Shown: positions 1-9,440 of the stretch, in pieces
How the letters are laid out: each line of letters begins with the position of its first letter
Position numbering within the stretch: position 1 is the stretch's first letter
Translations under genes and position numbers: made by a program
Notes under the pieces: generated by a model
The model's database searches: none
What the model was told of the DNA's origin: nothing
The model's input: the letters and a program-made list of their open reading frames with translations, nothing else
DNA from: Gracilibacteraceae bacterium
GTDB lineage: Bacteria; Bacillota; Desulfitobacteriia; Desulfitobacteriales; Syntrophobotulaceae
Assembly (NCBI GenBank): GCA_031270805.1
Contig: JAISWK010000059.1
Location: forward strand, 1 to 35,660
Reading direction: 5' to 3'
DNA length: 35,660 bases

Positions 1-241
1 TGCACCCTGGCTGCGTTGCCAGAACCCGCAAATACAGCCAGTATTAGCGGAACCTGGCGCCTTGCCAGAGCACAAAATTGCTGCGCCAACTGCACAAGTT
101 ATTTATCGACAGTTCCTTAAGGCCATCATACCATATAATTACAATTAAGTCAACCTCTGCCTGCGAATATTTTTCAGTCCATCTACCAGATTTTCTGGGG
201 TACGGACAGCCCTGGAATATTATTTTTTTATTATCTAATAG

Positions 242-270
242 TTGTGTTATTGCGCCAATTGTAATATAAT
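242..270 (+). promoter_or_regulatory. Candidate sigma70-type promoter for the LRR/HlyD-like pair
   Basis: TTGTGT (242-247), 17-nt spacer, TATAAT (265-270), upstream of the GGAGG RBS and ATG at 306. Confidence 0.5.
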
Positions 271-305
271 TAATTATAACCATTATAAGAAAGTGGAGGA
301 AAGCC

Positions 306-1865
306 ATGCCGTTAATATCGGTCAAATGTTCGCAATGCGGTGTCATCGGCCAGGTGGACTCCGAAAAAGAAGCGTATGTCTGCGAACGCTGCGGTGAGCC
401 GGTCAGTACGGAAAAAGCCGCCCGGCTGTTCCAGACGCAGCAGGCCGCAGAGTTTGCCGCTCCGGCGGAAATGGATGAATACGACCGGCGCAAGTTCCGG
501 ATTGAGAACGGCGTTTTGCTTAAATATTTCGGCGCCGACCGCCAGGTACAGGTACCTTTCGGCACGCGGCGCATTGACGAGGCGTTTTCTGATAACCCGG
601 CTTTGCTGGAGGTAATTCTGCCGCCCACCGTTGAGGAAATCGGCCCCAACGCTTTTTCCAACTGCGTTAATCTCACGACGATCACGCTGGGGGATGGCGT
701 GCGCGTCATCGGGGCCAGAGCTTTTCATGAATGCATCAGCCTCACGGCGATCAATTTGCCGGACAGCGTGACGGATGTTGAGCCTTGGGCTTTTTTTGGT
801 TGCAAAAGTTTGCGGGATATACATTTGTCTGCGGCGATCACCATGCTGAAAGAGAACTCTTTTTCCGGCTGCGCCATGAAGACTGTCGCTCTGCCTGCTT
901 CGCTGCGGGAAATAGGGGACTGGGTCTTTTTCGGCTGCCGTTCCCTGGAAAGCCTGACCATCCCGACCGGAGTGCATACGATTGGGGCCCGCGCGTTTTT
1001 TGGCTGCCTCAGCCTCGCCAAAATCGTTATCCCGGACTCTGTGACGACGATCAGGGAAGCGGCTTTTCAGGACTGCATGGAACTGGCCGAATTGACCATA
1101 CCAGCTCACCTGGCCACGCGGACAGATGAAAATAATAACCGAGTCAGTATCGTGCATTACGCCTTCAAAGGCTGCAGTAACCTGACCAAAGCCGCGCTGG
1201 CGCCGGGGACGGAAGAAGCGCCTGTCTGCGCCTTCCTGTCCTGCACGGCTCTGGTTACGATAGAATTACCTCCCGAATTGAAAATAATCAGGCAGTTCGC
1301 TTTCCAGGGCTGCTCCAAACTGAAACGGATCGAAATACCGCCGGGGGTGACGGAAATAGAAGCTTATGCTTTTGCCGGCTGTACGGCTCTGATGACGGTC
1401 GCCCTGCCCGAAGGGATCACCCGCGTGGCGGACAGCGCTTTTGCCGGCTGCCAAACGCTGAAAAACGTCGACCTGCCCGCCTCACTCCGATTTATCGGCG
1501 CCGACGCTTTTTCCGGCTGCGGGAAACTGACCGGTCTGTTCCTGCCGGAAGACTTGAGCGGGATAGGAACGAGGGCCTTCGCCAGTTGCGCCGCGCTGAC
1601 CGGGGTCAGACTGGGGCCGGCGCTGCAAGAGCTGGGAGAAAGGGCGTTCGAGGGATGTATTTCCTTGGAAACCGTGGATATGACGGAAGAATTGGCGAAA
1701 GAGTCGGCGCTATTGGAAAAAGCGTTCCGCGGCACACCCTTCTTCCTGGAATATACGAATGAGATTTCGCGGGTTCAATGGCGCAAGCAAGGCCGCTGCA
1801 TTTATTGCGGCGGACAGATGAATTTTTTTGGCAAAACGTGTAAATCCTGCGGCCGCAAGAATTAA
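306..1865 (+). CDS. BspA/TpLRR-type leucine-rich repeat protein flanked by N- and C-terminal zinc-ribbon-like CxxC pairs
   Basis: 519-aa ORF; repeated AFxGCxxLxxIxLPxxVxxIGxxAF units; N-term CSQCG...CERCG and C-term CIYCGG...CKSCGRKN; good RBS. Confidence 0.88.
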   Translation: MPLISVKCSQCGVIGQVDSEKEAYVCERCGEPVSTEKAARLFQTQQAAEFAAPAEMDEYDRRKFRIENGVLLKYFGADRQVQVPFGTRRIDEAFSDNPALLEVILPPTVEEIGPNAFSNCVNLTTITLGDGVRVIGARAFHECISLTAINLPDSVTDVEPWAFFGCKSLRDIHLSAAITMLKENSFSGCAMKTVALPASLREIGDWVFFGCRSLESLTIPTGVHTIGARAFFGCLSLAKIVIPDSVTTIREAAFQDCMELAELTIPAHLATRTDENNNRVSIVHYAFKGCSNLTKAALAPGTEEAPVCAFLSCTALVTIELPPELKIIRQFAFQGCSKLKRIEIPPGVTEIEAYAFAGCTALMTVALPEGITRVADSAFAGCQTLKNVDLPASLRFIGADAFSGCGKLTGLFLPEDLSGIGTRAFASCAALTGVRLGPALQELGERAFEGCISLETVDMTEELAKESALLEKAFRGTPFFLEYTNEISRVQWRKQGRCIYCGGQMNFFGKTCKSCGRKN

Positions 1866-1875
1866 CCCGTAACCG

Positions 1876-2817
1876 ATGCGATACAAACTGATCATCATTT
1901 GCGGCGCGCTTTTTGTGGCGGCGGTATTCGGATTCCAATTCCGGGAAACATGGCTGACCCGCGGCCTGACCTACACGGAGGCGCGCGAGGGGTATGTAAC
2001 CCACGACGAAACGGCGCCGGCCATTTTTGCCCGGACGGAAACCGTGCTCTACGCCGCCGGTTCGGGTTCCCTCTCCTTTATCGTCCCCGATGGGACACGG
2101 GCGCAAAAAGGGGAAGCGGTCGTGCGCATCGACGACCGGGAGAGCCAGGCGCCGGTCGCCGGCCTCATCAGTTCCCACTTGGACGGACTGGAAGAAATTC
2201 TCATTCCAACGGCTTTGCTGGAGGACGATCTGGGAGAATTATTCACTCGCTGCGGCGGAGAAGCGGAAGCCGTCTTCAGCGGACGACCGGGGAGCGCGGC
2301 GCCGGAGCCGGTTGGCCCAGAGGCCGCAAGCGGGGGAGAGGCGCGAACATATGTCCGGGCGGGCGACGCGGCGGCCAAAATCGTCAATAATTTGCAACCG
2401 GTCTGGGCCTATATCGCCACAGGCGACACCCAAGGGATCCTGAAAGGAGACAAACTCTCCATCAGCGTGGACGGAACGCTCCGCTCCTGTACGGTGGAGC
2501 GCGTGGCCGGGCCGGGCCGAGGTCTGGTCGTTTCCTTTCCTCAATATATCAGCACTGTGACAAATACACGGCTCAAACAGGTGCAGTGGCAAAAACAGGC
2601 GCCGCGTTACGGCGTGGTCGTGCCGGCGGAAGCGCTGTTCGCCCGGGGGGAAGAAGTCGGGATCTATGTGGTGGAAAGCGGGATCATCAATTTCCGTCGC
2701 GTCAAAGTGCTGGATCGGAACGAGACTTTGGTTTGCGTCGATAACCTCCCCGCCGGTTATTACGTAGTAACAAGCCCGGCGGACGGACTACAGGGACTGG
2801 CGGCCGCCGGTATTTGA
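1876..2817 (+). CDS. HlyD-like membrane-anchored adaptor protein
   Basis: N-terminal TM segment (YKLIIICGALFVAAVFGF), biotinyl-lipoyl-like barrel (AAGSGSLSFIVPDGTRAQKGEAVVRID), C-terminal adaptor-like segment; starts 10 nt after the LRR stop. Confidence 0.65.
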   Translation: MRYKLIIICGALFVAAVFGFQFRETWLTRGLTYTEAREGYVTHDETAPAIFARTETVLYAAGSGSLSFIVPDGTRAQKGEAVVRIDDRESQAPVAGLISSHLDGLEEILIPTALLEDDLGELFTRCGGEAEAVFSGRPGSAAPEPVGPEAASGGEARTYVRAGDAAAKIVNNLQPVWAYIATGDTQGILKGDKLSISVDGTLRSCTVERVAGPGRGLVVSFPQYISTVTNTRLKQVQWQKQAPRYGVVVPAEALFARGEEVGIYVVESGIINFRRVKVLDRNETLVCVDNLPAGYYVVTSPADGLQGLAAAGI

Positions 2818-2830
2818 AAAGCGCGGCCGG

Positions 2831-3298
2831 CTATTCTTCGGCCGTGTCCGCCGCCTCGCCGTAAACGCCCGTATCGGCGTCCACCCCGTAAGCCCCAGAG
2901 CCGGTCGTCAGGTCGTTGAAAAGCATGTAGGCGAAAATAAAACCCATCACGAGCAAGACCAGCGCTACCACGCGCACGCGCCGGTTCAGCTTGAGTACGC
3001 GCGGCTCATCCCGCAAGAGGGCCTCATTGCGCTTGGCCAGGTACTCCACGAAAGTTATGGGGCGGAGCATCAGGAGGGCGCCGGAGCCGAGATAGGTGGC
3101 CAGAGTCACCCAGGAATGGATCGGCACGCCCATTTGCTGGGTCAGCAAAAAGGCCAGAACCCAGGCCGCCACAAGGCTGATCATCATGATTTCAAAAATC
3201 GTGAGACCCTTCCCGCGCCGGGCGCCTTTGACCGGCTGACTGGCGGCGCTACGGGCAGTGGTCTGGTAATTGCTGTTTTTACGCTTTTTTTTACTCAT
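2831..3298 (-). CDS. Small membrane protein of unknown function
   Basis: ORF with 3 predicted TM segments and a basic N-terminus MSKKKRKN; start trimmed from the ORF-track start to the internal Met at 3298. Confidence 0.6.
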   Translation of the reverse strand: MSKKKRKNSNYQTTARSAASQPVKGARRGKGLTIFEIMMISLVAAWVLAFLLTQQMGVPIHSWVTLATYLGSGALLMLRPITFVEYLAKRNEALLRDEPRVLKLNRRVRVVALVLLVMGFIFAYMLFNDLTTGSGAYGVDADTGVYGEAADTAEE

Positions 3299-3305
3299 AG
3301 TACCC

Positions 3306-4757
3306 TCAGCGCAGGAAAAACACAAAAGTGTCGATAATAAAGAGCGGGATGAGGCAGCAGAGGGACCAGCCCATGTAACCGAAGAAACTCGGCATCTTGA
3401 TCTCGTTTTCCTCCGCGATGGAGCGAACCATGAAATTCGGCGCGTTGCCGATGTAGGTGTTCGCGCCCATAAACACCGCTCCGGCTGAAATCGCGAGCAA
3501 GATCTGTTCGCCGACGACGCCGACCGCTGTACTCAGCCCCTCCGCCGCGCCGAGCGAACCGGCCGTCGTCAGGAAGACAAGGTAGGTCGGGGCGTTGTCG
3601 AGGAAGCTGGAGAGCGCGCCTGTAGCCCAGAAAAATTGCCACGGCTGCACTAAGCCGAGCTCCCCGCCGCGGGCGTTAAGGATCGCCAGCGCCGGAATCA
3701 TCGTGATGAAGATGCCGATGAAGAGGGAGGCCACTTCCTTGATCGGTCCCCAAGTGAAGTGGTTGAGTTCCCGGTAAGCCTTATTTGTAGTGACGACGGA
3801 GAGACAACCGGCGATGATGATGAGCAGCATCTGCAAAATACTGCTGAAGGGTAAAACAATGCCGGCGTAAATCGGTAGGCCGTGCGCTTCCCCCGTTACT
3901 TGGTCGGCAAAAAAAGGCAAGCTCGGCACCGTGCCGCTCAGGATGACGGCGAATATGATCAAGGCGAGAAAAATCAAGTTATGAAGCCCTTTTACGCTCA
4001 GGGGCTCTTTTTCTCCGGCGTCGGGCCGGCGGCCCTCGGCCAGCTCTTTTTTATATAGCACCGTGTCCATGATAAAGAGGGCGGCCAGCAAAATCACCGC
4101 GTTGAGGACGAGCAGGGGCAGCAATTTCATCGTCCAGAGAAAAGGCACGCCGCGGAGGAAGCCGAGGAAAAGCGGGGGATCCCCGAGCGGCGTCAAAGAC
4201 CCGCCGATATTGGAGACAAGGAAAATAAAAAAAACGATAATATGCGTTTTTTTCCGCCGCCATTTGTTGGCGCGGATAACCGGGCGGATAAGCAGCATGC
4301 TCGCGCCGGTCGTGCCCACCCAACTGGCGAGCAGCGTGCCGATCAGGAGGAGAACCAGGTTGACCCGGGGCGAGCCGGCCAGACTACCGCGCAAGGCGAT
4401 GCCGCCGGCCACGGCGAACAAACCCCAGAGCAGGACGATAAACGGTAAGTAATCAAGGAGGACGATTTCCAGGAGTTCATACACGGCTTCAGCCGGTCCG
4501 AAACCGAAGGCGAAGGGGATAAGAAAAACAGCGGACCAGAAGATTGCGACCTGGAGCAAGTGCTTTTCCCACCAGTGGGGGCGCAGGAGGGGGAAAATCG
4601 CAATCGAAAGCAACATGCCCACGAAGGGGAGGACGCTCCAGACAGGCAATTCCCGGCCCAGCTCATGTTCAGCTTCTTCCGCCGCGACCAGCGCCGCCGG
4701 CAGAGCCAGAAGCAGCAGAAAACAAACAAGAAAAACAGGCAATTTGTAGCGGTTCAA
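3306..4757 (-). CDS. Ion transporter superfamily protein, sodium:proton antiporter (NhaD/CitMHS-like)
   Basis: 483 aa, about 11-12 TM segments; motifs NIGGSLTPLGDPPLFLGFLRGVPF and FLDNAPTYLVF typical of this superfamily. Confidence 0.82.
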   Translation of the reverse strand: MNRYKLPVFLVCFLLLLALPAALVAAEEAEHELGRELPVWSVLPFVGMLLSIAIFPLLRPHWWEKHLLQVAIFWSAVFLIPFAFGFGPAEAVYELLEIVLLDYLPFIVLLWGLFAVAGGIALRGSLAGSPRVNLVLLLIGTLLASWVGTTGASMLLIRPVIRANKWRRKKTHIIVFFIFLVSNIGGSLTPLGDPPLFLGFLRGVPFLWTMKLLPLLVLNAVILLAALFIMDTVLYKKELAEGRRPDAGEKEPLSVKGLHNLIFLALIIFAVILSGTVPSLPFFADQVTGEAHGLPIYAGIVLPFSSILQMLLIIIAGCLSVVTTNKAYRELNHFTWGPIKEVASLFIGIFITMIPALAILNARGGELGLVQPWQFFWATGALSSFLDNAPTYLVFLTTAGSLGAAEGLSTAVGVVGEQILLAISAGAVFMGANTYIGNAPNFMVRSIAEENEIKMPSFFGYMGWSLCCLIPLFIIDTFVFFLR

Positions 4758-4953
4758 AACTCAATCCTCCTTAAAATATAGACCACGGTCGGCGTAAACA
4801 TATTGATATTATAACGGAAAATGCCGAAAATGGAAAGTCATCCGGGAAAATATTGTGTCTGTAATATATTGTAATATTTGGAATTTCTAACTGAGGGTGA
4901 GGGGCGGAGCCCGATTTAGTTGACATAATATTTATTATCAGACGTAATGTCGG

Positions 4954-5054
4954 AATTGTAGGGGACGCCGCCCCGCCCGTCCTCCCGCAACGTAACCCAA
5001 AGTATCGTAGGGGACGCCGCCCACGCCCACGGCGTCCCGCAACGTAACCCAAAG
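4954..5054. repeat. Two tandem copies of a ~50-bp GTAGGGGACGCCG...CCCGCAACGTAACCCAAAG repeat
   Basis: Units about 4954-5002 and 5003-5054; related sequence in reverse orientation near 34127-34161. Confidence 0.85.
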
Positions 5055-5074
5055 ATTGTAGTCCGTATGTAAAG

Positions 5075-5120
5075 AAAAAACCCGTAGGGCCTTGAAATTA
5101 CAGGCTCTACGGGCTTTTTT
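5075..5120. terminator. Bidirectional intrinsic terminator
   Basis: AAAAAA-CCCGTAGGGCCT-ttgaaatta-AGGCTCTACGGG-CTTTTTT; downstream of the minus-strand HD-GYP gene. Confidence 0.8.
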
Positions 5121-5197
5121 CTCTGTCTACTCCCAAAAACAAGATACAAAAACTTGGCCTTTAGCACAATCTTTTTGCCTCCGATTTTTTTTTGTTT

Positions 5198-6340
5198 TTA
5201 TACTTCTGCCCAAACCGGGCGGTACTCCGCAATGTCGGCGGCGTACAAGGGCGTTTTACCCGCGTCCCTGTATAGGGCCACGATTTCGGCGAACTGCCCG
5301 GACACCTTGTGAAAAAGATCGACGAGTGTGGGATCGAAGTGTCTGCCCCGACCTTCCTCAATAATATCCTCCGCTTCGCTTGGACTGAAAGCCCTTTTAT
5401 ACGGGCGCTCGGAGATCAGGGCGTCATAAACGTCCGCGATCGCCATCAACCGCCCCTCCAGCGGAATGTTTTTCTGGCGCAGACCGTAGGGATAACCGGT
5501 TCCGTCCCATTTTTCATGATGCGTACCGGCGATCACTTTGGCGTGGCGCAAAAACTCGTGTTCCGCCGTGCGTTCCTCCATCCGCTCGATCGCGTTTACA
5601 CCTATTAACACATGGGTTTTCATTGTTTCAAATTCTTCGTTCGTCAGTTTGGCCGGCTTGTTCAAAATAGTATCACTAATGGCAATTTTTCCCACATCAT
5701 GCAGCTGGGCGGAAGTCAGGAGAAAATCCAGGTTCCAGCCGGAAAATTCCTCCACATAGATATTTTCCTCAAGCAGCTTTTCAATCAGCAGCTCCAAGTA
5801 ATGTTGGGTGCGCAGTACATGACCGCCCGTGACGCTATCCCGGAATTCCACCAGCTCCGCCACTATGCCGATCACCGCGTTTTCCATCTCCGCCAGGCGT
5901 TTGCTCTTTTCCCGCACCGTCGTCTGCAGACTGGCATTCTGCCGCCGCAATTGTTTGGTCTGAGCAGCCAGCAGAATATGCGTCTCGATCCGCTTACGCA
6001 GAAGCGGCGCGGAAAACGGTTTCAGAATATAGTCCACCGCGCCGAGGTTGAGTCCTTCCAACTCGCTGCCTTCGTCGCTGCGGGCGGTGAGAAAGATCAC
6101 GGGGATTCCGGCGTAAGCCGGAATGCTTTTCAGGCGCCGGATAGCCTCGTATCCGTCCATTTCCGGCATGGCGATGTCCAGTAAGATGATTTCCGGGATA
6201 AATTTTTCCAGGCAATGGAACAGTTTTTCTCCGGAAGGAACCGGATACACCTCGTAATAGGGTTTGAGCATATTCTTCCCGATGGTGAGATTCGTCATAT
6301 TGTCGTCTACCAGGATGATTTTATGTCTGTGCTCCGCCAT
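5198..6340 (-). CDS. Two-component response regulator with HD-GYP domain (putative c-di-GMP phosphodiesterase)
   Basis: REC domain (ILVDDNMTNL...LLDIAMPEMDG) plus HD-GYP motifs (LHDVGKIAISD, HHEKWDGTGYP, RLMAIADVYDAL). Confidence 0.93.
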   Translation of the reverse strand: MAEHRHKIILVDDNMTNLTIGKNMLKPYYEVYPVPSGEKLFHCLEKFIPEIILLDIAMPEMDGYEAIRRLKSIPAYAGIPVIFLTARSDEGSELEGLNLGAVDYILKPFSAPLLRKRIETHILLAAQTKQLRRQNASLQTTVREKSKRLAEMENAVIGIVAELVEFRDSVTGGHVLRTQHYLELLIEKLLEENIYVEEFSGWNLDFLLTSAQLHDVGKIAISDTILNKPAKLTNEEFETMKTHVLIGVNAIERMEERTAEHEFLRHAKVIAGTHHEKWDGTGYPYGLRQKNIPLEGRLMAIADVYDALISERPYKRAFSPSEAEDIIEEGRGRHFDPTLVDLFHKVSGQFAEIVALYRDAGKTPLYAADIAEYRPVWAEV

Positions 6341-6378
6341 GATTCAGTCCTCCTTTGTTCTTAATTTACTGCGAATCC

Positions 6379-9192
6379 TTACACTGCCGGCCGAAGGCGG
6401 TCGTTTATTTCCGCGAATTCCATCAGGGCGATTTTTTCCCGGAGCCAGGCCACCAGATCCGTCTCGTTTTCGTACTTGAATCCGTCCAGTTCGCTCATAA
6501 CCGCGTCGATTCCATCCATGTCGTATTCGGCGCAATGTTGGGTTAAACGGGCCAATAAGGCCTGATCCGGCGCCTCCTTCACCGGTTTGCCCTCCTCGCT
6601 GGGGCCGAGGGCCGCGCTCAGGGCATCCAGCAGCTCCTCCGCCGCCGTGAGAAACGCTTCGTTGTGCAAACGGACGAAGTCCAGATCGCCCGTTTTGGCC
6701 GCCTGCTCCAGCTCCGCGGCCATGTCTCCGATGGTGTAAGCCCCGACGCCGCGGCTGCTCCCCTTGATCCCGTGGACAATAACGGCGTACTCCGGCGGCA
6801 GTTCCGGCGTCACCACGCGAATCTGCTCTAAGAGCGGCGCGGTATTGGCGGCGTAAGAGCGCAGCACCTGAAGATAGACGCCCCGATCACCGCCGAACCG
6901 CTCCCCACAAACCCCCGGGTTCAGCCCCGCCAGGTTAAGCGCCGCTGCAGTCCCCTGCTCCGCCTCGTCGGGCGCGACGACGGGCGCTGCTGCTGCCGGC
7001 GGCACATGGTCTTCCCGTTCCAGTTCTTTCCTGCGGATCCACTGGCGCATCACACTGTCTAACTCCATAACATCAATGGGTTTGGACAGGAAAGCCTGAA
7101 AACCGTTCTCCAGAAACATCTTTTCATTGCCGATAATCGCGTTGGCCGTCAGCGCGATAATAGGCACCTCCCGCGCATAGTCTGTGCCGATGAGCCGGAT
7201 GCGGCGCACGGTCTCGATCCCGTCCATCTCCGGCATCATATGATCCATAAAAATCGCGTTGTAGATAATGTCGCCTTCCCGCAGACGCTGTACGGCCTGC
7301 CGCCCGCTGATCAGACAATCCACCCGCACCCCGTAGGGCTTCAACATCCCTTTCGCCACATCCAAGTTCGTTTGCACGTCGTCTACCACCAGCACCCTGG
7401 CGTACGGCATCTGCACGCGCACCAGTTTCGCGTTATTGAGGCGCTTGCTGTCACAATAACGGAAGCTGCGCAGATTTTCCGCTACCTTGGGGCCGATGAC
7501 CGCCTCGCTGACATAGCCCTGGCGCAGGCGGGCCGTGAAAACGCTGCCCCGGCCGTACTCACTCTCCGCCGTTATTGAGCCGTCCATCATTTCCGCCATC
7601 ATTTTCGTAATGGAGAGACCGAGGCCCGTTCCTTCAATTAGGCGGTTGGAACTTGTGTCCACCTGATTGTACTCGGAAAACAGTTTGCGCAAGTCTTCCG
7701 GCTTGATGCCGATACCGCTGTCCGCCACGCGGACAGTGAGCCAGACGGCGTCGCCGTCCCGTTCGCAGCTCAAAGTCCAGTCCACGCTCCCCTCCCGGGT
7801 ATATTTGAAGGCGTTGCTGAGCATGTTATTGCAGATCTGTTTGACCCGCAGTTCGTCCCCGTGGAGAAAATTGGGCAAATTCTCATCGATATGCAGGTTG
7901 AACGTGATCGGTTTGTCTTCAATCCGCATGATGTTCAGCGTGATGGTGTCGTTGATCAAACTGGGCAGATCGTAGTCGATCGGCAGCAGTTCAAATTTCC
8001 CCGACTCAATCTTGGAAATATCCAAAATATCGTTGACGATACCGAGCAGCGTCATACCGGCGTTATGGATTTTGGCCAGATTTTCTTCCGCCTCACCCTG
8101 CACTTCCTCCTCGCCGAGCATCAGTTCCGAGAGTCCGACCACCGCGTTGAGCGGCGTGCGCATCTCATGGCTCATATTGGCCAGGAAACGGCTTTTGGCT
8201 TTGGAGGCGCTCTGCGCCTCTTCGCTCAGGTCGGCCAGGCGGCGGTTTTGTTCCTCCACCTGCTGAAACGGCTTGGCGATCAAGCTGGAAAGATAGACGG
8301 CCGCCGATATCCCCAAGGCCAGAAAAATCAGGGCCGCGATCACTAACCCCCGCTGAACGTGGGCGGCGGGACTTTCTTCCAGCGGCGCCGCGATCCCCAG
8401 TACCCAGCCGACTTTGGAGCCGCTAATCGGCCTATACACGCACATCCGCTCGACCCCCAGGTAGTCATAGGTTCCTACGCCCCGCTCGTTGCTGATCATC
8501 CGCAGGAAAAACTCACCCATTGTTTTATACCGCGGATCGGTTTTCCCTATTTCAATATAATTCTCCCGTTTTTCCACCATTGAGGGGCGAAAATTAGCGA
8601 TCATCGTCCCCTCGGCGTCGAGAATAAAGATATTGCCGGTGGTCCAAATTTTGATATCTTTCAGCATATCGCTGAAAATCATACCGGGTACCGAGGCGGA
8701 GAGGACGCGTTCGCCCATGGGTACGCACACGTGAAACACTAAATTTGACGTTTTGTGCCCCCGCCACGTCGTCTCCGAGAGGCGGGTCGAGGAGATATTC
8801 ATCTCTCCGGCGAAAGCTCTCTGCACATTTTCCTCCCGCAGCCAGGATACCGGCGTCGGCGATTCGCCGTAAGCCGCCGCTACGCCGTTCGGGTCAAAGA
8901 CCGTCAGGGCGAGGAAGTTTTCATTTTCTTCCACCTGTTCTTTTAAGGCTTCCCGCAAATCTTTCTCGCCTACCTCAAGTAATTTCTGCGCCGCCCCTGC
9001 GGTCAAAGCTTTCAGCAGATTGATCTCACTCGTTATCAATCTGTCCGCTACTTCGGCGACTGCGGACATGTCGCTTTCCACTGTTTTCAGCAGGCGGGGC
9101 TGGGTGAAGCACAAACCCATAACCATATTGGCGACAGTGAAAATCAGAACGACGGAGGTTATCACGAGGAATACCTTCATACGTATGGTCAT
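6379..9192 (-). CDS. Membrane hybrid histidine kinase (Cache-like sensor, HisKA, HATPase, REC, Hpt)
   Basis: 937 aa; two TM segments, H-box FLANMSHEMRTPLNAV, N/G boxes, REC (VVDDVQTNLDVA...FMDHMMPEMDG), Hpt (VHGIKGSSRGVGA); 38 nt upstream of the HD-GYP regulator. Confidence 0.93.
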   Translation of the reverse strand: MTIRMKVFLVITSVVLIFTVANMVMGLCFTQPRLLKTVESDMSAVAEVADRLITSEINLLKALTAGAAQKLLEVGEKDLREALKEQVEENENFLALTVFDPNGVAAAYGESPTPVSWLREENVQRAFAGEMNISSTRLSETTWRGHKTSNLVFHVCVPMGERVLSASVPGMIFSDMLKDIKIWTTGNIFILDAEGTMIANFRPSMVEKRENYIEIGKTDPRYKTMGEFFLRMISNERGVGTYDYLGVERMCVYRPISGSKVGWVLGIAAPLEESPAAHVQRGLVIAALIFLALGISAAVYLSSLIAKPFQQVEEQNRRLADLSEEAQSASKAKSRFLANMSHEMRTPLNAVVGLSELMLGEEEVQGEAEENLAKIHNAGMTLLGIVNDILDISKIESGKFELLPIDYDLPSLINDTITLNIMRIEDKPITFNLHIDENLPNFLHGDELRVKQICNNMLSNAFKYTREGSVDWTLSCERDGDAVWLTVRVADSGIGIKPEDLRKLFSEYNQVDTSSNRLIEGTGLGLSITKMMAEMMDGSITAESEYGRGSVFTARLRQGYVSEAVIGPKVAENLRSFRYCDSKRLNNAKLVRVQMPYARVLVVDDVQTNLDVAKGMLKPYGVRVDCLISGRQAVQRLREGDIIYNAIFMDHMMPEMDGIETVRRIRLIGTDYAREVPIIALTANAIIGNEKMFLENGFQAFLSKPIDVMELDSVMRQWIRRKELEREDHVPPAAAAPVVAPDEAEQGTAAALNLAGLNPGVCGERFGGDRGVYLQVLRSYAANTAPLLEQIRVVTPELPPEYAVIVHGIKGSSRGVGAYTIGDMAAELEQAAKTGDLDFVRLHNEAFLTAAEELLDALSAALGPSEEGKPVKEAPDQALLARLTQHCAEYDMDGIDAVMSELDGFKYENETDLVAWLREKIALMEFAEINDRLRPAV

Positions 9193-9282
9193 AATTGATC
9201 ATCCCTTTCCTTTCCTGACCCGAAGAATAATTGTGAGAAGAAGATGGCTGTGTACCTTGCTGATGCCATAATAACCAATTAT

Positions 9283-9298
9283 TGTATCGCACGATACA
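9283..9298. promoter_or_regulatory. Palindrome TGTATCGcaCGATACA, candidate operator
   Basis: Perfect 7-bp arms with a 2-bp centre in the kinase/rib intergenic region. Confidence 0.4.
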
Positions 9299-9344
9299 CC
9301 CAAATAAAAATTAGTATTATCGCAAAACACACCCTATTTTTACT

Positions 9345-9377
9345 CGATTTTACATCGATTTTACATTGATTTTACAT
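9345..9377 (+). promoter_or_regulatory. Three phased 11-bp direct repeats (YGATTTTACAT), PhoP-box-like array
   Basis: cgattttacat cgattttacat tgattttacat; TTTACA cores at 9349, 9360 and 9371. Confidence 0.5.
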
Positions 9378-9440
9378 AGCCTGAGGCGGACTTTGCCCGC
9401 AACGGGACGCCGAAATCATTCTTCTTCTTCAGAAAAGGGC

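Noticed and set aside
44-709. 221-aa minus-strand ORF at the left edge
   Set aside because: Low-complexity Ser/Arg-rich translation opposite the LRR gene and its promoter; no RBS or domain support.
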